A DNA stretch of 50,002 nucleotides from Verrucomicrobiota bacterium (GTDB taxonomy: Bacteria; Verrucomicrobiota; Verrucomicrobiia; Limisphaerales; JAFGQR01): assembly GCA_016935555.1 (NCBI GenBank), contig JAFGQR010000108.1, positions 1 to 50,002 of the forward strand, read 5' to 3'. The translations under genes and the position numbers were made by a program. Each line of letters starts with the position of its first letter. Position 1 is the stretch's first letter. The notes under the pieces are model-generated. The model made no database searches and was not told the DNA's origin. It saw nothing but the letters and a program-made list of their open reading frames with translations. Below, piece by piece: positions 40,554 to 49,915 of the stretch.

Positions 40554-43500
40554 ATGAAATTCCCATTGTGTTTTGAACCGTCTGGCAGCGGCCGGGCGGT
40601 CTTGGGTTGCCTGGCGAGCCTGGCCCTGGGCGCGGTGGCCGCCGACGCGCCGCTTCCAACGGTCGAATGGCTTTCCGATCATCCGGAACTGCTGGTTGCG
40701 AGGAGCCAACAGTGGGGTGTCCCCGGCTTCGACACCGCCGCGCACGATCCGCAAAAGGCCGGGGAACCGCTGCGCATTGGCGCGCAAGCCTACGCCCGCG
40801 GCGTCGGCCATCACGCCCACGGCAAACTCGTCATCCTGCTCGGAGGCGAATTCGAGCGCTTCGAGGCGGACGTGGGCGTGCAGCCGTGTGCCGGGGGCAG
40901 CGTCATCTTCCGCGTGCTGGCCGATGGCCGGATGCTCTTCGACAGCGGCGTGATGCGCAGCGGCGAGGAAGCCAGGCGGGTGCGCGTGCCGGTCGCAGGC
41001 GCCCAGGAACTGGTTCTCGAAGCCCAGGATGCCGGCGACGGCATCGCGTGCGACATGGCCAATTGGGCGGACGCGCGTCTCCTCCGTGTCGCCCCGCCGA
41101 CTCGGGATGCGGCGGACCAGGCCGTGGACGTGGCGCGCTTTGCGGCGGTGGTGACCTCCAATCCGCAGCGTCTGGAGGGCACGGCCGCCAGCCGCCTGCA
41201 TGAATTTCCAGCTGAAGACGTGTTCCAGGAAACCCCGCTGGCGCCCGAAGCCGACGGCAATTACCGGCTGGCGCCGGACGCCGCGGGGATGGCGTGCATC
41301 GGATTGAACTGGGCCGGCAAACGGGTGCTGCGGGAATTGCGTCTGCGGCTGGCGGATGGCGCGTTGCAGCCCGGCACCAACAGTGTGCGGGTGCAAGGGT
41401 GGTTCGGCGAGTCCGCCTGGCAGGGCCGCTGGATGCCGCTCGAAGGCACGACCACCCTCGACGGCGGCTGGTGGGTGACTCGTCTCTCGCCCAAGGGCCC
41501 CACGGGCGATCTGCTCCAGACGCGCAAAGTCCGCTGGCTGCTGCGGGCCGGGCAGAACCCGGTGACGGTGCGTCCACTCGAGGCCTACACCCGAACGCGC
41601 TGGGCCGACACCACCGTCGTCGCCGAAGCCGAAAACCCGGTGCCCGGCGCGCGCGGCCGGGTGCGGGTCTTGAATGGCGAATGCCTGGACGGCGATGCGG
41701 CGGGGGCGGCATCGGCCGGCGGGTGGCGCGCGTGGGACATGGCGGCGCCGCTTTCGCTGAGGGTGCGGTATTCCCGGCCGTCGCCGCTGAAGGGCGATGC
41801 GACCCTGCTGCAGTTCCACCTGCCGGCGGGCGGGGTGGGCGTGGGCCTGGAAGACCTGCTCGCCAGCAACAGCGTTCACGTGCCAAGCCGGGGCTTGTTC
41901 GTGTCGCGGGCCGATCCCCCCGCTGCCCCGCCAACACTCGCCGAATACCGGCGACGCGTCGCGGGCCGCAAAACCGTTCTCGACGAGGTTCGCCGACTGC
42001 CGGACCAGACATTGGCGCAGGCGCTGGCTCGCACGCATCGGGCGGCCCAGGACGAAGGCCCGGTCATGCTCTCCCTGGCCTGCGACAATACCAAGTACGT
42101 CGTCGACCGCGCCGGCACCGTGCATTACCCGGTCGCGCCCGTAACGCGCGACGACTGGTTCGCAAGCGCAGGCCAGCTCCAACCCGTGCTTGGCGACGGT
42201 GCGCCCGGGCCCCTCCGCAGGCGGCTCGAGGGCGGCTGGCTGCCGATTCCCGAAATGACGTGGACACACGGCGGTCTGCGCTGCACAGAGCGCGTGTTGG
42301 TGGCGCCGGCCGATGACGATGGCCCGAATCCCTCGCGCCTGAACCGCGCCGCCGTCTGCGTCGCCGAGTTCATCGTCGACAATCTGCGCGATGAGCCGGC
42401 GCCGGCGCGGCTCGAGCTTCGGTTCAGACAAGCGCGCCGGGCTGCTCCCGCGGCGGAACTGAAGCGCGAAGGCGCCCACCGGATCGTCGCCCGGCTGGGC
42501 ATGACGGAGGCTGCGGTGGTCTTGGACGAGGCGAGACCGCTCACCGCCCGGATGGATGGAGGAAGCCTGACGCTCGCCGGCACGCTCCCGGGGCGCGCGC
42601 GCAGCCGCACCGTGGTGTTTCTGGGGGCTGGCGGTCTGCGCGCGCTGGGGGTGGCGGACGTGGCGCGTCTGCGCGCGGCGTTGGAACGCTACTGGGGAGG
42701 CTTGCTGGACGCGGCGATGCGGATCGAGACGCCGGACGACCTGCTCAACCGGGTGATCCGCTCCTCCCGGGTGCGATGTTGGATTGCGGCACGGAACGAG
42801 GCTGAGGGGGCGCGGGTGGCGCCGTGGATTGCGGCGATGTCCTATGGGCCGCTCGAGAGCGAGGCGCACTCGGTGATTCGGGGCATGGACTTTTTGGGGC
42901 ACCACGAGTTCGCGCGGCGCGGGCTGGAATATTTCATGCACCGGTATCATACGAACGGCTTTCTAACCACCGGCTACACCACCTTCGGCACCGGCTGGCA
43001 CCTGTGGACGCTCGGCGAGCATGCGCGGCTCACCGGCGACCGGGACTGGCTCCGGCGGCACGCTCCGGAGCTGCGGCGCGTGGGCGACTGGATTTTGCGC
43101 CAGCTGCACAAGACGAAACGCGTCGGGCTGGACGGCCAGCCGGTGCCGGAGTTTGGGCTGATGCCGCCGGGGGTGATGGCGGACTGGAACGCATTTGCCT
43201 TTCACTTCACGCTCAACGGCTACTACCACGCCGCGTTGCGCGAGTTGGGTGCGGGCCTGGGCGGGATCGGCGACCCGCGCGCCCGCCTGTATTCGGGCGC
43301 GGCGGACGAGTTGCGGCGAAACGTCCTGCGCGCCTACCGCTGGACCCAGGCCCAATCGCCCGCGCTTCCCCTGCGCGATGGCACGTGGATCCCCTTCTAT
43401 CCCTCGCAGGTCCACAGCCCCGGCAAACTCGAACACTTCTTCCCCGGCGAGGACGCCGGCCGAAGCTGGGCTTACGACGTCGAACTGGGCGCGCATCAAC

Positions 43501-44207
43501 TCGTGCCCACGGGCGTCTTCGCCCCCGACGACCCTGAGGTGACGCAAATGCTGAACCACCTCGAAGATGTCCAGTTTCTGGGCGAGGGCTGGTTTGACTA
43601 CCCGGCGGCGGAGAACGCGAAAGACTGGTTCCACCTGGGCGGGTTTGCCAAGGTGCAGCCCTTCTACTGCCGCCACGCGGAGATCCTGGCGTTGCGCGAC
43701 GACGTGAAGCCGTTCCTCCGCTCGTATTTCAACAGCCTCGCCTCCCTCCTCAACACCGAGGTGCTCACCCTCTGGGAACACTTCCGCCACAGCGGCGCCT
43801 GGGACAAGACGCACGAGACCGGCTATTTCCTGCACCAGACGCGCACCCTGCTGGTGCAGGAGCGAGGCAACCGCCTGTGGCTCGCACCCCTCATTCCCGA
43901 CGATTGGCTCCGGGACGGCGCCACCCTCGACGTCCGCAACGCCCCCACGGCCTTCGGCCCCGTCAGTTACCGCCTCGCCTCGCGCGACGGCGCGCGCACG
44001 GTGCAGGCGGAAATCGTCCCGCCCACGCGCACCCCGCCTGCGCGCGTGGTGTTGCGCCTGCGGCCGCCGGCGGGGCGCACACTGCGCAGCGTCGAGGTGA
44101 ACGGGCGTCCGCACCGTGAATTCGATCCGCGCGAGCACACGATCACCCTGGAACCGGGCGACCGTCTGTTGTCCGTCACGGCCCGGCTGGAATCGTCAAC
44201 GTCCTAA
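40554..44207 (+). CDS. secreted glycosidase-like protein: NPCBM domain plus six-hairpin catalytic domain
   Basis: ATG 40554 opens a signal sequence (VLGCLASLALGAVAADA) and a 1217-residue protein. Residues about 36-185 form an NPCBM carbohydrate-binding domain (RIGAQAYARGVGHHAHGKLV, GGSVIFRVLADGRMLFDSGV). Beta-sandwich regions follow, and an (alpha/alpha)6 catalytic-type domain spans about 715-1120 with NGFLTTGYTTFGTGWHLWTL, GLMPPGVMADWNAFAFHFTL and GRSWAYDVELGAHQLV. The last 90 residues are a beta domain (GPVSYRLASRDGARTVQAEI). Such enzymes are inverting glycosidases; which acidic residues act cannot be fixed without a structural alignment. A promoter is visible upstream. It differs from the 20280 glycosidase in lacking LamG. 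Confidence 0.78.
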   Translation: MKFPLCFEPSGSGRAVLGCLASLALGAVAADAPLPTVEWLSDHPELLVARSQQWGVPGFDTAAHDPQKAGEPLRIGAQAYARGVGHHAHGKLVILLGGEFERFEADVGVQPCAGGSVIFRVLADGRMLFDSGVMRSGEEARRVRVPVAGAQELVLEAQDAGDGIACDMANWADARLLRVAPPTRDAADQAVDVARFAAVVTSNPQRLEGTAASRLHEFPAEDVFQETPLAPEADGNYRLAPDAAGMACIGLNWAGKRVLRELRLRLADGALQPGTNSVRVQGWFGESAWQGRWMPLEGTTTLDGGWWVTRLSPKGPTGDLLQTRKVRWLLRAGQNPVTVRPLEAYTRTRWADTTVVAEAENPVPGARGRVRVLNGECLDGDAAGAASAGGWRAWDMAAPLSLRVRYSRPSPLKGDATLLQFHLPAGGVGVGLEDLLASNSVHVPSRGLFVSRADPPAAPPTLAEYRRRVAGRKTVLDEVRRLPDQTLAQALARTHRAAQDEGPVMLSLACDNTKYVVDRAGTVHYPVAPVTRDDWFASAGQLQPVLGDGAPGPLRRRLEGGWLPIPEMTWTHGGLRCTERVLVAPADDDGPNPSRLNRAAVCVAEFIVDNLRDEPAPARLELRFRQARRAAPAAELKREGAHRIVARLGMTEAAVVLDEARPLTARMDGGSLTLAGTLPGRARSRTVVFLGAGGLRALGVADVARLRAALERYWGGLLDAAMRIETPDDLLNRVIRSSRVRCWIAARNEAEGARVAPWIAAMSYGPLESEAHSVIRGMDFLGHHEFARRGLEYFMHRYHTNGFLTTGYTTFGTGWHLWTLGEHARLTGDRDWLRRHAPELRRVGDWILRQLHKTKRVGLDGQPVPEFGLMPPGVMADWNAFAFHFTLNGYYHAALRELGAGLGGIGDPRARLYSGAADELRRNVLRAYRWTQAQSPALPLRDGTWIPFYPSQVHSPGKLEHFFPGEDAGRSWAYDVELGAHQLVPTGVFAPDDPEVTQMLNHLEDVQFLGEGWFDYPAAENAKDWFHLGGFAKVQPFYCRHAEILALRDDVKPFLRSYFNSLASLLNTEVLTLWEHFRHSGAWDKTHETGYFLHQTRTLLVQERGNRLWLAPLIPDDWLRDGATLDVRNAPTAFGPVSYRLASRDGARTVQAEIVPPTRTPPARVVLRLRPPAGRTLRSVEVNGRPHREFDPREHTITLEPGDRLLSVTARLESSTS

Positions 44208-44506
44208 ACGCATCGCGGATCGCTCGCTGTGCGGTTCACGGGCTCGAATCATGCACGGGCCAAGGGCTCAAGGCAATGGTTCATCGGCTCACCCCTTGAA
44301 TCAGAAGACAACCCCAATCAGGTCCTGGTAGGGCGCGGTGCGCATGCAAGACAGGGGGGCGCCCTCTCCAGGAATCGGAGTCAACCGAGTTCGCCCGCCG
44401 CGGCCCGGCACGGGGCAGGAATGATGCCGACGAGAACCAACCGTCGCTTCTGCCGGCGGGGAAAATGAGGTGGCAGGCGGGGCATGATGGAGATACACAT
44501 GTCGAC
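44208..44506. other. intergenic stretch, nothing identified
   Basis: No supported gene, RNA or terminator was seen. A short GC-rich self-complementary stretch (GGGGGGCGCCCTCTCC) lies near 44354-44369 but has no T tract. Confidence 0.4.
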
Positions 44507-46249
44507 ATGACGACCCTCGAACAGCCACTTTCGAGGCGACCCTGCGATGGCGGGCGATTTCTTGTCAACGCGATGTCCCTCGTGATCCTCGCGGCCCCCC
44601 TCGCCGCCCCCTCCCCGCTCGTGCCACCCCTGACCGGCGTCGGGTCGACCGCAGCCGGAAATCCAGCGCCCGGCCCGCTCCACACACCGCCGCCGCAGGC
44701 TGTTTCCGCGTCCCCTGATCCGATGGTGTTCCGCGATGTGACCGATTCGGCCGGGTTACGCCAACCGCTGGCCGGCTTGCTCGGCCACGGCGGCGCCTGG
44801 GGCGACGTGGATGGCGATGGGCGCCTGGACTTGTTCGTCGGCGGGTTCTGCGACCGGCCGCCGGCGGAGTATCGCCCCGCGTCCGGACCCGTGCCCAGCC
44901 GGCTGTTCCGGCAACTTGACGGCACTCGGTTCGAACCGGTGCGCGGCACGCCAGCCGAATTCCACGCGCGCACCAGCGGCGCCGTGTTCGCCGACCTCGA
45001 CAACAACGGCTCGCTCGACCTGTATGTGGCCAACAATGCGCGGGCCAAATCCAGCCGCACCACGCAACCCCAACGCACCGCCCAAGTCCGCGGAAATCTC
45101 CTGTTCCGCAACGACGGCGGACGCCTCGCCGACGTGTCGCGGGAAAGCGGCGCGTGCCCGAACACGCTGCTCGGAGCGCGCAACGTGGGCGTGTTCGACT
45201 ATGACCACGATGGCCGGCTCGATTTGCTGCTCATCGCCGACCGGTTCACCGGCCAGCCGCACTCGGTGCTGCTGCGCCAGGTCGGGAAATTGTTGTTCGA
45301 AGACGCATCGCGCGAAGCCGGTTTGCCGGCAGGCCTGTGGGGCCTGGGACTGGCCCTGGGCGACTTGAATGCGGACCGCCGTCCCGACTTTTTCGTGCCG
45401 CACGCGAACCGGCTTTTCCTGAGCCAGCCTGGAGATCGGTACCGCGAGGCCACGGAGCTGGAGGCCGTGTTCGCCCACGAGCCGCGTGATGCGGAGGACT
45501 GGCCGTGCGGTGCGGCCCTGGGCGACCTGAACCGGGACGGCCGGCTGGACCTGGTGGTCAGCGCGCACTGCGTCCAGGCCCGCAACCGGGTTTTTCTCAA
45601 CACAGGTTTGCGGGACGGCCTGCCGCGATTCCGCGACATCACCCGCGAGGCCGGCTTGTCCCAAGCCGTGCCCGTCCGATGCCCGCATGTTGAGATCCAG
45701 GATTTCGACAACGACGGCTGGCCGGACATTTACGTGTCCGCCGCCTGGCTGGAAACCGGCCGGGTCGTTCCCTTGATCTATCGTCACACCGGCCTCCGGG
45801 ATGGTGTGCCGCGCTTCGAACCGTTGCGGGCGGTCCGCGGCCCGATGGTGTATTTTCCGGCCGGACCGTCGGGGGATTACGATGGCGACGGCCGGCTGGA
45901 TGTGTTCCTGGTCAACTGGTTTGCCGACAACCATTGCCGCCTGCTGCGCAACGAGACGCCGCCGCAGCACTGGCTCCACGTGCGAGTGGTGGGCCGGAAG
46001 ATGAATCGCATGGGCTTGGGAACCGCGATCCGCGTCTTCACCGCCGGCCACATGAACCAACCCAACCGGTTGCTGAGCTTCCAGGAACTCCACATCGGCT
46101 ACGGCTACGCCAGCGGACAGCCGGCCGTCTGCCACTTCGGCCTGGGCGCGAACACCACGGTGGACGTCGCGGTGCGCCTGCCCAGTGGCCGCGAGTTGCA
46201 CCACCCCAACACCCCCGCCAACCAGTGTCTCACCGTCGAAGAACCATGA
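44507..46249 (+). CDS. secreted FG-GAP/VCBS repeat protein with UnbV/ASPIC-like C-terminus
   Basis: ATG 44507 is chosen as the start before a hydrophobic signal (MSLVILAAPLAAPS; ATG 44573 is an alternative). The product has about 580 residues. Calcium-binding FG-GAP/VCBS units recur with the core D.DGDGRLDL: DVDGDGRLDLFVGG, DLDNNGSLDLYVAN, DYDHDGRLDLLLI, DLNRDGRLDLVVSA, DFDNDGWPDIYVSA and DYDGDGRLDVFLVN. These predict a seven-bladed beta-propeller. The C-terminus (HWLHVRVVGRKMNRMGLGTA, FGLGANTTVDVAVRLPSGRE) is the ASPIC/UnbV domain of CRTAC1-type proteins. The stop overlaps the next start by four bases, so translation is coupled with the second propeller protein. Ligand unknown. Confidence 0.85.
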   Translation: MTTLEQPLSRRPCDGGRFLVNAMSLVILAAPLAAPSPLVPPLTGVGSTAAGNPAPGPLHTPPPQAVSASPDPMVFRDVTDSAGLRQPLAGLLGHGGAWGDVDGDGRLDLFVGGFCDRPPAEYRPASGPVPSRLFRQLDGTRFEPVRGTPAEFHARTSGAVFADLDNNGSLDLYVANNARAKSSRTTQPQRTAQVRGNLLFRNDGGRLADVSRESGACPNTLLGARNVGVFDYDHDGRLDLLLIADRFTGQPHSVLLRQVGKLLFEDASREAGLPAGLWGLGLALGDLNADRRPDFFVPHANRLFLSQPGDRYREATELEAVFAHEPRDAEDWPCGAALGDLNRDGRLDLVVSAHCVQARNRVFLNTGLRDGLPRFRDITREAGLSQAVPVRCPHVEIQDFDNDGWPDIYVSAAWLETGRVVPLIYRHTGLRDGVPRFEPLRAVRGPMVYFPAGPSGDYDGDGRLDVFLVNWFADNHCRLLRNETPPQHWLHVRVVGRKMNRMGLGTAIRVFTAGHMNQPNRLLSFQELHIGYGYASGQPAVCHFGLGANTTVDVAVRLPSGRELHHPNTPANQCLTVEEP

Positions 46250-47649
46250 AGCCTCCCATGCGTTGCCGCACCTTCTTGGCTGCAACGGCACGGCGCGCGG
46301 CCGCCTGTGTGCTGACGGTGCTGGGCATGGCGGGCTGCCCCGCCCCGATGGGGCATCTGACCGCCACCGCCGCGGCGGCCTCGAGCCCGTTGACCTGGCC
46401 GCCCCGACTGCCGCAGGGCCAGACCCTCGTCCGCGACCGGACCGAGGCGTTTCTCAGGCCAACCCCCACCTTGCGTCCCGGGGTGGTCGTGGCCCGCACG
46501 CCACCGGTGATTGAGACGATGTATTACCCCGGCCAGTCCTACGCGGGAAATCCGTGGTCGTGCTGGGGCGATGGCGTGGCGGTCACGGGACGATACTACT
46601 CGGCCATTGGCGATCACCTGGCGCCAGGTGGAAACGCGTTCCTCTATGAATACGACGCGGCCAGGCGCACGCTGCGGCAGGCGGTTGATGTGCGCCAGGT
46701 GCTGGCCTTGCCGGATGGCCATTACACGCCCGGCAAGATCCACAGCCGGTTGGACCCGGGTGCTGACGGCTGGCTCTACTTCGCCACCCACCGCGGCTCG
46801 CCACGCGTCACCACCGACGCCCACCACTACCGCGGAGATTGGATTCTCCGGTACCACCCGGGACGCACGACCGCCGAAGTTGTCGCCGCCGCGCCCATCC
46901 CCAGGCACAGCATCCCCGCCAGCGTTCTGGATCCCGGGCGCCTCATCTTCTACGGCGGGACTGCGCCTGCCATGAACCGCGAAAAGGAGGAAGGCATCCG
47001 GTTCTTTGCGTATGGCGTGCGCGAGCGCAAGTTGCTGTATTCGGGTCCCAACGGACCGGCGCGGTCCCTTGCCCTGGCCCCGTCCACGGGACGGGTGTAT
47101 TTCGTTCCCGGAAACGACACCGGCGCATTGATGCGATTCGACCCCGCTGCGGGCGGTGCGCCCACGCGCTTGGCCGCCGAGATCGGCATGCGCGCCGTCA
47201 CGCAAGAAACACGGGCGGGCGCGCTGTATGCCGTGTCGAATGGGCAGGGCGCGCGCGAGGCGATGGTGTATTCGATCGATACCCGCACGGAACGCGTGGA
47301 GCGGCTCGGCCCGGCGGCAGTCGGAACCCAGCATTACATCACGAGTCTGGATGCGGATCCGACGGGGCGGTATTTGTATTACGTCCCGGGCGCACACGGA
47401 GGCAGCGAGCAGGATGGCTGTCCCGTGGTGCAATACGACACGCGGCACCGCCGTCGGAAGGTCATCGCCTTCCTCCATCCGCATTTCGCGCGAGCCTGCG
47501 GCTGCACGCTGCGCGGCACCTTCAGCTCCGCGCTGTCGCCCGAGGGCGACACGCTGTATGTCACCTGGAACAACAGCCGCGGCGGCCGGGCCTGGGACTC
47601 GTGCCTGCTCACCGTCATCCACATCCCCGAATCCGAACGGGCCCCCTGA
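46246..47649 (+). CDS. exported beta-propeller-like protein, probable lipoprotein
   Basis: ATG 46246 overlaps the preceding stop (ATGA). The 467-residue protein has a signal with a lipobox-like GMAGC near residues 27-31. Repeating beta-propeller text follows: YEYDAARRTLRQAVDVRQVL, KIHSRLDPGADGWLYFATH, WILRYHPGRTTAEVVAAAPI, GPARSLALAPSTGRVYFVPG and TSLDADPTGRYLYYVPGAHG. No catalytic motif is seen, so binding or a scaffold role beside the FG-GAP protein is inferred. CWGDGVAVTGRYYSAIGDH is a distinctive N-terminal motif. Downstream lie an ABC fragment on the other strand and an inverted-repeat element. Confidence 0.7.
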   Translation: MKPPMRCRTFLAATARRAAACVLTVLGMAGCPAPMGHLTATAAAASSPLTWPPRLPQGQTLVRDRTEAFLRPTPTLRPGVVVARTPPVIETMYYPGQSYAGNPWSCWGDGVAVTGRYYSAIGDHLAPGGNAFLYEYDAARRTLRQAVDVRQVLALPDGHYTPGKIHSRLDPGADGWLYFATHRGSPRVTTDAHHYRGDWILRYHPGRTTAEVVAAAPIPRHSIPASVLDPGRLIFYGGTAPAMNREKEEGIRFFAYGVRERKLLYSGPNGPARSLALAPSTGRVYFVPGNDTGALMRFDPAAGGAPTRLAAEIGMRAVTQETRAGALYAVSNGQGAREAMVYSIDTRTERVERLGPAAVGTQHYITSLDADPTGRYLYYVPGAHGGSEQDGCPVVQYDTRHRRRKVIAFLHPHFARACGCTLRGTFSSALSPEGDTLYVTWNNSRGGRAWDSCLLTVIHIPESERAP

Positions 47650-47669
47650 TCAGATCGGCAGCTCGGCCA

Positions 47670-47825
47670 AGTCCTGAGCCTCCGGTGCCGCGGATCGCCG
47701 ATGTCCTCGCCCAGGATGCGGACGCTGCCAGGGGTGGGCGCGAGCAGGCTGGTGAACATTTTGATGGTGGTGGACTTGCCCGCCCCGGGGCGGAATGCGA
47801 GGCAGTGGTCGCCGGCGAAACCTCC
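47670..47825 (-). pseudogene. ABC transporter ATPase fragment
   Basis: The minus strand reads about 52 codons that contain a Walker A and its following helix: RPGAGKSTTIKMFTSLLAPT, then GSVRILGEDIGDPRHRRLR. This is the standard stretch of ABC-2 type (drug, gliding or NodI-like) ATPases. The bases before the P-loop are degraded and no Q-loop, signature or Walker B follows, so only a relic remains. It is adjacent to an inverted-repeat element that may have caused the loss. Confidence 0.65.
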
Positions 47826-47926
47826 AGGAGCCCGTGGGTAGAGCACACCTCCGAAACTCGGACGTGAATCGAGGCCATGAACCGGGATCGGGCACGATGC
47901 CCCATCGCGCCGTCCCAGGTGCGGCA

Positions 47927-48125
47927 CAAGGGAAAGCCAGGGACCCGCGCTTCGCGAGGGTAGGGACGCGTTCCACCGCGTCCCATGTGTCCCCCGCTGG
48001 CGCTGGCGAGCGATGGCCACTCACGCGAAGAATAACCACCAGGCGGCCCGGCCCCCCAGGGTCCAGCCCTTGGACCGTCGCACACGCCCAGGGAAAGTCC
48101 GGGACGCGGTGGAACGCGTCCCTAC
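47927..48125. repeat. 25-bp inverted-repeat element (REP/MITE-like)
   Basis: Positions 47960-47984 and 48101-48125 are perfect reverse complements over 25 bases, separated by 116 bases. Each arm is itself palindromic with core GGGACGCG-GTGGAA-CGCGTCCC (eight-base arms, six-base loop). A related GGGAAAG(C/T)C.GGGAC segment occurs beside both arms (47928 and 48091). There is no coding frame in it. It looks like a dispersed palindromic element rather than a terminator. Confidence 0.65.
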
Positions 48126-48248
48126 CTCCACGCAGCCGGCCGGGACATCGCGTCCTGTCTTGGGGGACCTTGCCTCAACCTCGGATTCAGCGGCTTGATC
48201 CCTCCCGTTCGTTCAGGCAGCATCCGACATGTGTCACAGCAGATCCCT

Positions 48249-49862
48249 ATGAACGACCCAATACAATCCACGGGAAAACGTTTGAGCCGGCTGCCCATCC
48301 CTGGCCGGCAACCTTGCGGCGGCGGCTGTTGCAGTCCGCAGCCGTCGTCCACCGCCGGCCTTTCGCGGCGGCACTTCCTGCAGGGCATGAGCGCCGCAGG
48401 AGTGGCGATGGGCGGGGTGACCCTGATCGGCGCCACAGCCCGGGCAGCCCAGGCCGCGCCGGTTCCCGCCGACCCGCCGTTCCCGCGCGGGGCGCCGCTG
48501 CGCGTCAAGCCGGTGCTGGTCTACGACGTGCCGGCCCGGGGCGATCGGACCTCGTGGCGCAGCTACGGCGCCATCCACACGCACCAAGCCGCCCGGGAGG
48601 AGGCGGCGCGCATCGGCAAGGACCTGGACCAGCTCCGGCAAAAAGCCGAGTTCCCGCTGCACGTGCAGCCTGTGGAACTGCTCGACTCGCAAGCCAAGCT
48701 CGGCCGGCTCGCGGTGGGCGACACCGATCTTTGCGTGTTGTATGCTGCCGGATACGTCACCGACTGGCCGCTTCCGCTTCCGATGGTGATGTTCGTCCGC
48801 CACCGTTCCGGGCCGTTCTACCTGGGATTCGAGATTGCGCACTGGCGATTCTTGCGGGGCAATGGCGACGAGAGGGTGCGTCGGGACTGCGACGTGGACG
48901 ACGTGGTGGTGGACAGCGACGACGAATTGCTCTGGCGTCTGCGGAGCCACTACGGCCTCAAGAACGCGCGGGGCACGAAAATGCTGACGATTGGCGGGCT
49001 GGAGGCTTATAGCGCCCCCGCGCAGGAGCGCGGCCCGCAGGTGGCCAAGGAGGTTTGGGGATACGAATTCGTCAACGTGACCGAGGAGGAATTCGCGAAG
49101 CGGCTCGCCTCCACCCGTGCGGATCCGCAAGCCCTGAAGCGGGTCGAGGACCAAACGGTCGCCCTGCTGAACCTGCCGAACGTCACGCTGCAGACCGACC
49201 GCAAGTTCGTGTTCAACTCGTTTCTCGCGCTGCACGTCGTGCGGCAGTACCTGCGCGAAACCGGCGCGAGCAACTTCGGCTTTTCGAGGTGCATGGGGCA
49301 CCGTCAGATTGCGATGTTGGACACCCCGGCCTGCCTGGTGCTGAGCCTGGCCAACGACGAAGGCTACACCGCGTTCTGCCACACGGACCTCTCGCACACC
49401 CTTCCCGGCGTGCTGCTGCGGTGGATCGCGAGCCGCCCGGCGTTCGTGTGCAACTCCCATGTGCCGCACGACGGCCTCTTTTTCGTCGCGCACTGCCAGG
49501 GGCCGCGCCGCATGAACGGCCGCGATTTCGAACCGGCGACGATCATGACCCATTACGAGTCGGATTATGGCGCCGCCTGCAAGACCCATTACACGCTCGG
49601 GCAGACGGTCACCGCGGTGATCCCCAACCTGGCTTGCACCCGGTGGCAGGGGTTTCGCGGCACCATTGTCGGCACCCCGTCCTATCCCGCGTGCCGTTCG
49701 CAGATGGAAATCGAGATCGACGGCGACTGGCGGAGGCTGGCCCGCGAGATGCAGGGATTCCACACGCAGATTGTGTATGGCGATTACACGCGCGAGGTTG
49801 GCTACGCGGTGAAGAAGCTGGGGGGCCGCCTCCAGTGGGATTGCTTCAGCCAAAGCGCGTGA
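48249..49862 (+). CDS. Tat-exported sugar-isomerase-like protein
   Basis: ATG 48249 is chosen because it precedes a twin-arginine signal (LSRRHFLQGMSAAGVAMGGV, ATARAAQA) by about 40 residues. The 537-residue protein shows VVVDSDDELLWRLRSHYGLK, KMLTIGGLEAYSAPA, FGFSRCMGHRQIAML, HTLPGVLLRWIASRPAFVCN and a C-terminal beta domain with MTHYESDYGAACKTHYTLGQ. The pattern of the FucIase (L-fucose/L-arabinose isomerase-like) fold is plausible: ligand loops with HYESD, HIS and Cys residues. I hold this assignment at medium to low. The long N-terminal extension before the Tat motif is unusual, and it includes CGGGCCSP. Confidence 0.65.
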   Translation: MNDPIQSTGKRLSRLPIPGRQPCGGGCCSPQPSSTAGLSRRHFLQGMSAAGVAMGGVTLIGATARAAQAAPVPADPPFPRGAPLRVKPVLVYDVPARGDRTSWRSYGAIHTHQAAREEAARIGKDLDQLRQKAEFPLHVQPVELLDSQAKLGRLAVGDTDLCVLYAAGYVTDWPLPLPMVMFVRHRSGPFYLGFEIAHWRFLRGNGDERVRRDCDVDDVVVDSDDELLWRLRSHYGLKNARGTKMLTIGGLEAYSAPAQERGPQVAKEVWGYEFVNVTEEEFAKRLASTRADPQALKRVEDQTVALLNLPNVTLQTDRKFVFNSFLALHVVRQYLRETGASNFGFSRCMGHRQIAMLDTPACLVLSLANDEGYTAFCHTDLSHTLPGVLLRWIASRPAFVCNSHVPHDGLFFVAHCQGPRRMNGRDFEPATIMTHYESDYGAACKTHYTLGQTVTAVIPNLACTRWQGFRGTIVGTPSYPACRSQMEIEIDGDWRRLAREMQGFHTQIVYGDYTREVGYAVKKLGGRLQWDCFSQSA

Positions 49863-49915
49863 CGCGATTGGGGCGGGGCGATGGGGGTTACATCTCGTAT
49901 CGCCACAATCCCGCC

